64,000 nucleotides of DNA, from positions 4,139,501 through 4,203,500 of the forward strand of contig JAPFFF010000005.1 in NCBI GenBank assembly GCA_039105265.1, read 5' to 3'. The stretch is from Tritrichomonas musculus (taxonomy: Eukaryota > Parabasalia > Tritrichomonadida > Tritrichomonadidae). Under the pieces are notes generated by a model. The model had not been told where the DNA came from and ran no database searches. It saw only the letters and a list, made by a program, of their open reading frames with translations. Of the stretch, positions 1 to 8,682 are shown one piece after another. Position 1 is the first letter of the stretch, and each line of letters opens with the position of its first letter. Position numbers and translations under genes: made by a program.

Positions 1-3000
1 GATTTTTGGAACAATCTCACAATTCAATAAGTTATACACAGATTGAATTGAACTGCAATCAGTAACATTGTCAATTTTTCCTTGATCCTTTGGAAGTAAA
101 GATCCAAGAGATGTTATCACACAATCGATACTTCTTTCCCAGTGAGAAATATTTGAACTATTTTTCTTTTCATGGCTGAGATTGAAGCTAACGATTGCCG
201 AAATGAAATCAATTGAATTAGGACAAGAAGGGAAAGCTTTAAGAGCACTTTTATAGATGATTTCGAGAGGTTCTTTGTTGCTTTCGGCAGAAATGTGCTT
301 AATAATGAACGATGAAACAATGAAGATAGAATTCATGAGATCAATAGATGCTGATCCAATCATTGATGAATAAAATGTAAGTGCCTTACATAAAGCTATC
401 TCGCTTACTGATGAGAGAACCGAATCAATTATTTGATTTGATTCGCTTTGATCATCAAATTGAATAAAATCTTGATCTGAGCTTGAGTCATAATTATAGA
501 AATTGAAACTGAAACTAGAATGAACACTCGACCTAGATTCATAATTTATAATATTAGAATTTGTACCCAAAATTTTATCCATATCGTCCATTGAATTGAT
601 ATTCGAATTTAATTCAGCATCAGTATCATTATTTGGTATCAAACCAGAATCCAAATCAAAATCTGATTTTGAGGGCATATTTGGCCTCACATTCTCCCTT
701 TCATTTTCCATCTTGTTTGAAGCGAGAACTGATCTGAAGTCCGTCAGGAAGCTTGAGAAGAGCTCCCTTCTGCAAAGGTGGATTGGAAGGACAATCATGA
801 TGAGCTCCTCGTTTGCGTGGTTCTTCAACAGGACCTCGAACATTCTCTGCGTTTTTTTGTCAGTTTCGAGTTTTGGCAAAAAAGGCCGAATCATGCTGAC
901 AACCGAGTTCCAGGCCTCTGGGCTTGTCTTGCTGCTTGTCAGGCACTTCATGAAGAGCTTCGCCGCCTTGTCGAGACAAGTCTCGACAAACAACTTGCAG
1001 TCGATGAACGACAGCGCGTAGTCGAGCGCGAACTGCTCGTTGCCCTCGAAAACTGACGCGAAGAAGATGAAGGACTCGTTGATGAGCTTTGAGACGGCGC
1101 CGACATTCTCGCGGTTGCTGTTTATGTGGAAGATGACGGACTTGCAGACACCGGACAACACCAGAGGCTCTATCGGCTTCAGAAGCTGATTGAAAATTGA
1201 AAGTGAAACGGTTGCAAAGCGAAGTGATGAGCTGCCAATCACCCACTTCACAACTTCCGTGCCCCAGGCCTCGATGCAGTCTTCCTCCCTGCCGCATTCA
1301 TCACCAGCGCAGACTCGATGATGATAGAAATCGCCTCCAGCAACAAAACCTTCCTGTTTCTCACTTTTAGCAGCATCTTCCTGTTCTCCCAATTTTTCAG
1401 TTTTAAGAACTTCTTCTTGTTTTTCAGTTTTTGTATTTTCTTCTTGTTTTTCAGTTTTAAGAACTTCTTCTTGTTTTTCTAATTTTTCAGTTTTAAGAAC
1501 TTCTTCTTGTTTTTCTAATTTTTCAGTTTTAAGAACTTCTTCTTGTTTTTCTAATTTTTCAGTTTTAAGAACTTCTTCTTGTTTTTCTAATTTATCAGTT
1601 TTAAGAACTTCTTCTTGTTTTTCTAATTTTTCAGTTTTAAGAACTTCTTCTTGTTTTTCTAATTTTTCAGTTTTAAGAACTTCTTCTTGTTTTTCTAATT
1701 TATCAGTTTTAAGAACTTCTTCTTGTTTTTCTAATTTTTCAGTTTTAAGAACTTCTTCTTGTTTTTCTAATTTTTCAGTTTTAAGAACTTCTTCTTGTTT
1801 TTCTAATTTATCAGTTTTAAGAACTTCTTCTTGTTTTTCTAATTTTTCAGTTTTAAGAACTTCTTCTTGTTTTTCTAATTTATCAGTTTTAAGAACTTCT
1901 TCTTGTTTTTCTAATTTTTCAGTTTTTGTATTTTCTTCTTGTTTTTCTGTTTTGCTTGTTTTTTTGTTTTTGCCACTTTTTGTATTGGAGTGTGAATGCT
2001 CTGTGCTCAGCTTCCTCTTGATTCTTCTTTTGTGCTTCATTGCCTTGAACTTTCCTACGAATCTCTTCACGATTGATATGATGATGTCGTGCGAGAGCGG
2101 GCTGTCTGGTATCTCGATGCTCATCACGCTGCAGAGCGCCCTGAGCAGCTCCCCAGTTCCCTTGTCCACGAACAAGAGCGCGAAGTGCAGAATGTAAGGA
2201 ATCTGCACGATGAGCTTCTCCTTGTTCAGGCAGGTCAAGAATGCCTCGGTGAGGAGAGGCACGATCCACAATTCATTATCGAACGACTTTTTGAGACCAA
2301 CCGTCACGTGATAAAAATACTGGAATGAGCAGTGCTGCGCGAGTCTTGTCAACACTATTTCGGGCTCCACGGACACGAGCCGGGCCAGTATTTGTTGATT
2401 TAAATTACCTTTTCGACAAATGAGTGAAAAAGTTGAACTTTTTGAATCAAACAAAAAGTTTGGAATTAAATCAACATGATCAGGACTCCTTAACAATGAA
2501 GCCCAAAGAGAAACCATTGAAGAGATGTTGCTATTTCCGACAATTTCGGTTGTCTTCATCAAGTTGTCCAGGAATTCGTATGGAGTGAAAATTTGGAACT
2601 CAGGAGGAATTTTTTTCTCGTCCAAACAACTTGAACTGTTTGGATGAAGGTGAATATTTTTTGACCATATAATTAAAACGTCGATAACGTCTTTAACCGA
2701 AATTCTTAAATCTTTGAATTTCAGGATTTTGAAGGCCTGCTGGAAGACGGACTCTGTTGCGTAAGTGAACTGTTTCGCAATCTCATTCAAAAGTCGATCG
2801 ACGGACGACGGTTGACTAAAGAAAAAGTTGGCCTTATTTGAAAGACTCTTTTGAGAGGGGCTTGAATCATCAACGAGATTGAAACTTTTCCGAGCATTCG
2901 AAAAAATCCAGTTCAAACCGCTCAAACCGTTTTTTGTAAATTGGCTGATGCTGTTGCTGCTGTTGCTTCGGCTCATCTGCGAGAGGAGCATCGATGGAAT

Positions 3001-6000
3001 CTCGCGCGAAACAGTCAGGTCGCTTGCTGCACTGCTGTTCTTGATGAAGTACCGGTTGATCATGCTGCTGATGCCGTTCTCAAAGCGGTTATCGTTGCTC
3101 ATTTGAACAAGCGCTTCAATCGCTTCAATTGATAATTGGCCGGCGGTTATAAGGTCAATTAGTACTGACATAAACTCAAATGACTGAGGGTCCTTTCGCA
3201 TGCGAATAATAAAGCCGAGCAAAAGTAGCGACGCTGACTTTTTGTGAAGAAAATCGGAAAATTCAGTGTCAAAGGCCGAAAAAAGTGACAAAAGGACAAG
3301 TTTTGACGTGGATGAGTTCTGCGTGTAAAATGAATCAATGTACGTGTCAAGCAGAAGCTCAACATGGTTATATAAAATGGAGCTCAGAATTGATGATCGG
3401 CCTTTCTCAATTTTTGAGATGATTTCAATCAGTTTTTGGTCGAAGAGTTTTGAGTCTGTAAAAATGGGCCCGACACTCGATATTGCTGTTAGGGTGTTGA
3501 ATGCTTGATTACGAAGGTTTTCTAGCTGGGTGGACTTGGTTGTTATCCAGTTGATCATAAATACAAATATCATCTCTCTAGATTTGAGCGGTAATTCATC
3601 ATAAGTGATGGATCCTTTGATATTCTTGAGGGAAATTCCAAGAATGATGCAAAAATCTATAGAAAGTCTCTCATGTTCAGCTACGGTTAATTCCATATCA
3701 TTATCCCACTCAATCAAAGAAGAACTGTTAACTTTTTGATCAATAAGAAACTTTTCAAGAACAGATATGAATGGAATAACTGATTGAAATAATACACGGG
3801 CAAATTGAGGGGTAATCGATGGTGATAATAACATCATTCGAGCTGCTGCCGCTGAATTCTCATACTGATCAGGAATTGCCTTGCTTAACATTGTAATTAA
3901 TAAAGGATAAAGAGAAATATGCGCATGTTTTAAAACTGAAAATAATAATTTTTGAAGACCTCCAACTTTCATCAAGCTTCTCATTGTTAGAACAACTTTA
4001 TCTTGAAGTGATTCATCTCTATTATCAAAAGGCTGATGTAACTGGCATTGATATAAATTATTCACTTTCATCAAATATTCAATGTTAAAATGGGCTGCTA
4101 AATAATATGTAAGAAGTCCAACATTCATTTGGGAATCAGAAGAAGTTGGTGTGAACAAAGTTGTAATATCACCACTACTTAAATCTGGGTATGAATAAAA
4201 ATGACTCCTTGAAGCAAGTTTTTTCTCAATAATGGGATCATCAGATATTTTTTCGTTTGTATTTGATAAATTGTCCGTATTTGCACTAATAAGAGCTCTG
4301 ATATAGCAATCAAGATTGGTTCTAAATCTATCAAGTAGAGGAGTATAATTAACTGATACAATAATATTAGCAATTTCGCTTACAAAGTAGAGCCAAATGT
4401 CATAATAATGAGAAAATCCAGCTTGGTCGAATTTAATTAATTTATTAGAAGGCTTTGAATTATTTTGGTGTTGTTGTTCTTGATTCTGATTTGATGGATT
4501 TTTATCCAAATTGGATTGTTGAGATTCAGCACTTGAATTAGTTGTATTTTGATCTGATAAATAATGAGAAAACAGTTTTCTATTTGCCACTCTTTGTATC
4601 TCATTAAAATTCAATTCAATGAAATTAAAACAGCCATGGCCACCAAGGACAATATTGACCATTTTCAGCAGTCTAAGCGAAATAAGCCTACACGAAGGAT
4701 GCACAGATACTGATCCTCTAATTGCTGCGAATTCGATATTATAAAGTACATCAACAGGCAGCTCTTGAGGATTTGAAATAAGCATTTCGTTTAAAAGGTT
4801 AATGCAAGTAAAAAGACTCTCACAAGATGTTGGTCCTTTTATGTATTCCAAAATGATTTCTATAAATTGTATCTGCATCAAATCATCAGTAATGATCGAT
4901 TGGCAGACTGGAAAAGCAACAGAAGAGATAGCAAACGATGAGTTGAAGCTAAGTTGAAGAATAAGTCTCATCATTTCTGGAGTATCATAATCTTCAACAG
5001 GAATGATGAATGGCATACATCTTGCTAGGTGTATCTGGATTATATTTGTAGTATTGTTATGGCAAGATGAATGTGTGATCTGATGATCAATAACCGTTTT
5101 TTGGAAATTAAAAAATTTCCATTCTTCAAGTCTCTTTTCAACTTTCCTATCTGATGAATAAACGGTCGCTTTGACAGAATTTATTTGTTCTCCACATATG
5201 CCATGATCAGTTAAAAATTCAGCTGTGAAAAGTGAAAGTGAGTCAAGAACTTTGCTTTTCACTTTTTCATTAAATGTTCCCATATCTGAAAAAGTGACTG
5301 TTTTTAAAGAGTAATCAATGAAATCAGGCGTGTTCACTTTAGGTATCATCATTAAAAATGACACAAATCGTGGATCTGTATTAGGTACTGATAAAAATGA
5401 GTCCATAACTTTTTCTATAAAAAAAGGAAAGTCAAATGCCGCAAATTGAAGTAGGATATCACTGAATTTTTGATAACAAACAGAAAAATTAGCTTCTTTA
5501 TAAAAAGTATCCATGAAAATCGATAGAAAGGAAGTAGGATCAGATAATGGTTTTGTTGATTGCGAATTCCATCTCAAATAACTATATGGATGTATACGTG
5601 GACTAGGTCCCCACTCCCAGCAAAACCATTTCGGATCATATTGGATTCCGTATATCAAAATTTGAAATAAATGAAGCTTCTTTTTGACTTTTCTGGTATC
5701 TTGCAGATTTACTAAAACATACTCTTCGTAAAATTTGTCTATTTGATCCTTCTTGGATGGAAGTAATGGAAAAAGAACACAAATAATACTTATGGCCTCG
5801 TCTTGAAGATTTTGATCATTCCTAAAGTTCCAAGATAGATCAAATATGTCATCAAGTGGAGAACAATATTTCTTCTGTGACTGTAGTAAGTGAGATGTAG
5901 ATTTTAAAATTGTTTCTGTCAATTTATTTTCTTTTTGAAGAATCGACATTACCTTATAAATTTCTGATAAAAAATTAATATTAAAATCTTCTTGGAAAAA

Positions 6001-6639
6001 ATCTAATCTAACATACTGAATAATTAAAAATGCATAATCATATTGTTGAAGGTTAACAAGAGTTTTAAACATTTCAAAAATCAAATGGAAGTTTGTCTCG
6101 CTGATAAATGAAAAAATAACTGCCCACTGCTTTATTATTGAATCATCAATCAACTTATGTGAAACTGAATTATCGCATATTCTGATGCTACATACGGTTA
6201 ATCTCTCACATGATTCATTATATCCATACTCTTTCAAAATTTGACAAATCAAATCAGTAATGAGGTAAATTCCAAATCTTGTTAATATTTCTTTATGATA
6301 AATATTTCCGTGCTTAAAAATCAAGGATGAATTTTGTAATACTTGAAAAAGAGCATTTTCACTTTGATTAAGTATATTAAGAAATAAAATAGATAAATCT
6401 GATATAATTGTAGTTGGATCAAATGAAGCTAATTTGGTGAGTGTTTGGATTAATTTTAAGTACTGGGGACTATCACGAGGAAATTTCAAAAAAATGTTTT
6501 CGATGATTTGAGTTGCATTAGTTTGTGATGAAACAGATATATTGTCTTCAAACTCGTTTAAGATTTTGTGGAAATGATGCGCGAATGATTCAATTAATCT
6601 AATAAATGCTGACTCAAAAATGGGAGAATTAGGCTTCAT
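1..6639 (-). CDS. Giant helical-repeat protein, Furry/Tao3/Mor2-like candidate (3' end outside window)
   Basis: An uninterrupted minus-strand frame runs from the ATG at 6639-6637 to base 1, giving 2213 codons with no stop, so the C-terminus lies beyond the left edge. The predicted protein is almost wholly alpha-helical with HEAT-like character. Around residues 200-330 its order of helices resembles my memory of the N-terminal region of Furry/Tao3/Mor2 cell-morphogenesis scaffolds: a YVRLDFF-like segment followed by a helical block around LFPLLPSKKDQ. Those proteins work with NDR kinases and Mob1 in polarity and cytokinesis. Residues about 1565-1750 are a 12-residue tandem repeat (EKQEEVLKTEKL/TDKL), and a second acidic/Ser-rich linker lies near residue 2000. 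GC content rises sharply in three internal stretches. The family call rests on visual similarity and size only; another HEAT scaffold is possible. The open frame itself is certain. Confidence 0.6.
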   Translation of the reverse strand, partial: MKPNSPIFESAFIRLIESFAHHFHKILNEFEDNISVSSQTNATQIIENIFLKFPRDSPQYLKLIQTLTKLASFDPTTIISDLSILFLNILNQSENALFQVLQNSSLIFKHGNIYHKEILTRFGIYLITDLICQILKEYGYNESCERLTVCSIRICDNSVSHKLIDDSIIKQWAVIFSFISETNFHLIFEMFKTLVNLQQYDYAFLIIQYVRLDFFQEDFNINFLSEIYKVMSILQKENKLTETILKSTSHLLQSQKKYCSPLDDIFDLSWNFRNDQNLQDEAISIICVLFPLLPSKKDQIDKFYEEYVLVNLQDTRKVKKKLHLFQILIYGIQYDPKWFCWEWGPSPRIHPYSYLRWNSQSTKPLSDPTSFLSIFMDTFYKEANFSVCYQKFSDILLQFAAFDFPFFIEKVMDSFLSVPNTDPRFVSFLMMIPKVNTPDFIDYSLKTVTFSDMGTFNEKVKSKVLDSLSLFTAEFLTDHGICGEQINSVKATVYSSDRKVEKRLEEWKFFNFQKTVIDHQITHSSCHNNTTNIIQIHLARCMPFIIPVEDYDTPEMMRLILQLSFNSSFAISSVAFPVCQSIITDDLMQIQFIEIILEYIKGPTSCESLFTCINLLNEMLISNPQELPVDVLYNIEFAAIRGSVSVHPSCRLISLRLLKMVNIVLGGHGCFNFIELNFNEIQRVANRKLFSHYLSDQNTTNSSAESQQSNLDKNPSNQNQEQQHQNNSKPSNKLIKFDQAGFSHYYDIWLYFVSEIANIIVSVNYTPLLDRFRTNLDCYIRALISANTDNLSNTNEKISDDPIIEKKLASRSHFYSYPDLSSGDITTLFTPTSSDSQMNVGLLTYYLAAHFNIEYLMKVNNLYQCQLHQPFDNRDESLQDKVVLTMRSLMKVGGLQKLLFSVLKHAHISLYPLLITMLSKAIPDQYENSAAAARMMLLSPSITPQFARVLFQSVIPFISVLEKFLIDQKVNSSSLIEWDNDMELTVAEHERLSIDFCIILGISLKNIKGSITYDELPLKSREMIFVFMINWITTKSTQLENLRNQAFNTLTAISSVGPIFTDSKLFDQKLIEIISKIEKGRSSILSSILYNHVELLLDTYIDSFYTQNSSTSKLVLLSLFSAFDTEFSDFLHKKSASLLLLGFIIRMRKDPQSFEFMSVLIDLITAGQLSIEAIEALVQMSNDNRFENGISSMINRYFIKNSSAASDLTVSREIPSMLLSQMSRSNSSNSISQFTKNGLSGLNWIFSNARKSFNLVDDSSPSQKSLSNKANFFFSQPSSVDRLLNEIAKQFTYATESVFQQAFKILKFKDLRISVKDVIDVLIIWSKNIHLHPNSSSCLDEKKIPPEFQIFTPYEFLDNLMKTTEIVGNSNISSMVSLWASLLRSPDHVDLIPNFLFDSKSSTFSLICRKGNLNQQILARLVSVEPEIVLTRLAQHCSFQYFYHVTVGLKKSFDNELWIVPLLTEAFLTCLNKEKLIVQIPYILHFALLFVDKGTGELLRALCSVMSIEIPDSPLSHDIIISIVKRFVGKFKAMKHKRRIKRKLSTEHSHSNTKSGKNKKTSKTEKQEENTKTEKLEKQEEVLKTDKLEKQEEVLKTEKLEKQEEVLKTDKLEKQEEVLKTEKLEKQEEVLKTEKLEKQEEVLKTDKLEKQEEVLKTEKLEKQEEVLKTEKLEKQEEVLKTDKLEKQEEVLKTEKLEKQEEVLKTEKLEKQEEVLKTEKLEKQEEVLKTEKQEENTKTEKQEEVLKTEKLGEQEDAAKSEKQEGFVAGGDFYHHRVCAGDECGREEDCIEAWGTEVVKWVIGSSSLRFATVSLSIFNQLLKPIEPLVLSGVCKSVIFHINSNRENVGAVSKLINESFIFFASVFEGNEQFALDYALSFIDCKLFVETCLDKAAKLFMKCLTSSKTSPEAWNSVVSMIRPFLPKLETDKKTQRMFEVLLKNHANEELIMIVLPIHLCRRELFSSFLTDFRSVLASNKMENERENVRPNMPSKSDFDLDSGLIPNNDTDAELNSNINSMDDMDKILGTNSNIINYESRSSVHSSFSFNFYNYDSSSDQDFIQFDDQSESNQIIDSVLSSVSEIALCKALTFYSSMIGSASIDLMNSIFIVSSFIIKHISAESNKEPLEIIYKSALKAFPSCPNSIDFISAIVSFNLSHEKKNSSNISHWERSIDCVITSLGSLLPKDQGKIDNVTDCSSIQSVYNLLNCEIVPKI
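1391..1932 (-). repeat. Tandem 36-bp coding repeat (12-residue unit)
   Basis: Inside the giant minus-strand gene the unit aatttttcagttttaagaac plus 16 more bases recurs at exactly 36-bp steps from about 1481 to 1913 (13 starts), with a degenerate unit at 1391. It encodes EKQEEVLKT followed by EKL or DKL. Copies differ mainly at one base (aattttt versus aatttat), which switches Glu to Asp. The Asp version sits at 1589, 1697 and 1805, exactly 108 bp apart, then at 1877, so there is a three-unit higher-order period. The units are nearly identical, which suggests recent expansion. The product would be a charged, probably helical rod or spacer. Confidence 0.95.
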
Positions 6640-7077
6640 TCGAAAAATACAATTCAATACTATTGAGAGGAAGTTAAGAAAAATTTAAATAATGCATTTA
6701 AATCATCATTTCAAATTTGAAATATCAATTTTCGTTTTGTATGCTTCATAGTTGTCATTGAAAATGTTTTTCAAAATTTTTATTATTACATCAATAATTC
6801 TTTTGATCAGCCTCCATTATTCATTCAATTACATTTAAGTGTCTAATATGAACATGCATTACAAAATATACAAAAAAAAGTTTAATATGTAATTTTGCAA
6901 ACAGATAATAGATAATAGATAATAATTAGTCTTTGTTATGAACATGAGTAGTTACTAAAGGCCTTTTTTGTGGAAAGTACGATATAAAGTTAATATATTT
7001 AGGGGAAATATTAACATTTATTCTAAATGTAAAAAATAATATATATCATTCATTATCATATTATACCGACATTTTTA
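6640..7077. other. Intergenic, AT-rich
   Basis: This holds the 5' flank of the giant minus-strand gene and the 3' flank of the next minus-strand gene. A short iteration of agataat occurs at about 6904-6925. I see no RNA gene or coding remnant. Confidence 0.7.
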
Positions 7078-7596
7078 TCATTCTTGATTCTTTGAATTTT
7101 CTACAACTTCAATTTCATTAAGAATAGAACGAGCAAATTCTTGTAATTCACCTGGGATATCATTTCTCGAGTTCGGATAAAATATACTGGGATCGTTTGG
7201 ATTTTTCTTTAATAATTCTTTATCTTTTTTTGTTTTTACTTTCATAGGTGGATCAACAATACACTCAATTGAGGGTAAGCTTTCTAAACCAAGTATTTTA
7301 CGAAGCCTTGTCATTGCAAGAAAGCAAACGAAAGATGGGGTCAAAATCATCTCATGTGTCGCAAAATCTTTATTGTGAGGGAAAGTTTTTCGCAGTTCAT
7401 GGATTGAAATATTCTTCTTAGCTTCAGTAATAAAGTCCATGTATGAGTCATACGCAGTGTTATAATTGAATAATTTGTTTCGAGTTGTTGGAAGAAGAAC
7501 AATTAAACCAAGGCACTTAGCACCATATTGAGCATAATTAGCTTTTATTTTATCATCTTTTTTTTCATCATTTTCTTTATAATTTTCGTCATTCAT
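7078..7596 (-). CDS. Unknown 172-residue protein
   Basis: I do not recognise this protein. It opens with a very acidic/Lys-rich segment (residues 1-20), followed by a mainly helical, mixed-charge body with a basic patch (KVKTKKDKELLKKNP) near residue 120 and an acidic C-terminus. No signal peptide or membrane segment is visible. The start is the ATG at 7596. A CGTTTAT box (7624-7630, reading ATAAACG in the gene's sense) lies 28-34 nt upstream, as for several other genes here, which supports it being a real transcription unit. It is divergently placed to the eIF4E homologue, with about 270 bp between the two starts. Confidence 0.6.
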   Translation of the reverse strand: MNDENYKENDEKKDDKIKANYAQYGAKCLGLIVLLPTTRNKLFNYNTAYDSYMDFITEAKKNISIHELRKTFPHNKDFATHEMILTPSFVCFLAMTRLRKILGLESLPSIECIVDPPMKVKTKKDKELLKKNPNDPSIFYPNSRNDIPGELQEFARSILNEIEVVENSKNQE

Positions 7597-7838
7597 TTTT
7601 TGATTAATTCTATGAGAATTAATCGTTTATTTAAATTTTTGAGGTCCAATTCAATAATTGTATTATTTAACGACAAATAAACGTACTTAATCATATTGTC
7701 AAAATGATAGTTATTTTAATGTCTCGCAAGCTAAAAAAAAATTAGATTAAAACATTGTCGATAATAAAATCTAATTTTTTACACATCTATCTTATTTCCT
7801 GATACGGAAATTGGCGAAAAATTAAAAAATGAATGAAA

Positions 7839-7846
7839 AACCGCTT
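7839..7846 (+). promoter_or_regulatory. M3-like core promoter box (AACCGCTT)
   Basis: The octamer lies 23 nt before the ATG of the eIF4E homologue. It fits the trichomonad M3 consensus as I remember it, (A/G/T)(A/G)C(G/C)G(T/C)T(T/A/G), which is bound by a Myb-like factor. Confidence 0.45.
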
Positions 7847-7869
7847 CCCTCGGCCACAAGCTTACAATT

Positions 7870-8538
7870 ATGAAGCATCAACTTCCAAGCGAATGGTCAT
7901 TCTATGGCTTTACAAGCTCAAACGATATCACAAATGATGCTGAATATGAATCCCAAATTAAACTTCTCGCCCGTTTTCAAACTATTGAAGATTTTTGGCA
8001 AATTTACTCACACATAATTCGACCATCAGCTTTACCCGCAAAAAATGCAATTCATTTATTCCGTGGTCATGCTCGTGCAATGCGAGAAGATCCAGAAAAT
8101 ATAAATGGTGGATCATTTTTAATTCGAGTATCAAAAGGCCTTGCTCCATATTATTGGGAGCAGCTTATTATTGCTTTGATCAGTGAGAGACTTCCAAAGG
8201 ACGTAATTGGTGTTATTATTTCTTCAAGAAAAGCTTTCTATAATATTCACATATGGAACCAAACAGCTACAGATGCTGAACTTCGGCTTGCAATATGTAA
8301 AAATTTCTGTGATTTTCTTCACTTGCCAAAAGGAATTAAAATTGACTATACCACAAATATTTCTGTAAATTATACTCCTGGAAATGAAAAAGAGACATTT
8401 CATTATAGTTTGGAAGAAGATGGGCCTGTTATTCTAAATGCAACTACACAAGAACCACAAAACAATAATACTCTTACTAAAGAAGAAGATTCATCTACAG
8501 ACAAAGTTGAAGACCAAGCCGAAAAAGAGACTCAATAA
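7870..8538 (+). CDS. eIF4E-family cap-binding protein, divergent
   Basis: This is a 222-residue protein with the eIF4E fold signature: ARFQTIEDFWQIYSHI (residues 34-49; W43 equals human W73, which contacts eIF4G or 4E-BPs), then EDPENINGGSFLIRV and W96 (human W130). R120 and W129 match human R157 and W166, which bind phosphate and methylguanine. The two residues that sandwich the m7G base are changed. Human W56 aligns with Tyr26, as in class II eIF4E/4EHP, and human W102 aligns with Arg72 (MRED instead of MWED), although the following Glu73 (E103) is kept. Residues 175-222 form an acidic Gln/Thr-rich tail. Its family role is binding capped mRNA ends for initiation or repression; the substitutions suggest a changed ligand or a regulatory paralogue. 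Family call secure; exact role unknown. Confidence 0.9.
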   Translation: MKHQLPSEWSFYGFTSSNDITNDAEYESQIKLLARFQTIEDFWQIYSHIIRPSALPAKNAIHLFRGHARAMREDPENINGGSFLIRVSKGLAPYYWEQLIIALISERLPKDVIGVIISSRKAFYNIHIWNQTATDAELRLAICKNFCDFLHLPKGIKIDYTTNISVNYTPGNEKETFHYSLEEDGPVILNATTQEPQNNNTLTKEEDSSTDKVEDQAEKETQ

Positions 8539-8682
8539 GTCTCATGTTAGCTGAATATAAATGATATCTTTATTTGTTTCTAATCAAAAAAAAAATTATC
8601 AATAAACACAGTATAGAAATCAATTTATCATTTTTTTACTCCACTTTTTCATATATTTTTTGAATTGAATGCGTTTATTAAA

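Noticed and set aside
968-989. Palindrome TTGTCGAGAC-AA-GTCTCGACAA
   Set aside because: It lies in coding sequence in a GC-rich patch and fits normal codons; no evidence that it is a binding site.
1391-1932. Evenly spaced 36-bp repeats resembling a CRISPR array
   Set aside because: There are no unique spacers; the units abut and encode an in-frame 12-residue repeat in a eukaryotic gene.
860-2328. Several Arg-rich or Leu-rich frames on both strands
   Set aside because: They are shadows of the giant minus-strand frame in its GC-rich patches, which lack stops by composition.
8665-8682. TTG or GTG upstream starts (also at 15653, 37195, 42480, 51222, 59206)
   Set aside because: Nuclear genes here start with ATG; each has a good ATG a few codons on with promoter-like signals before it.
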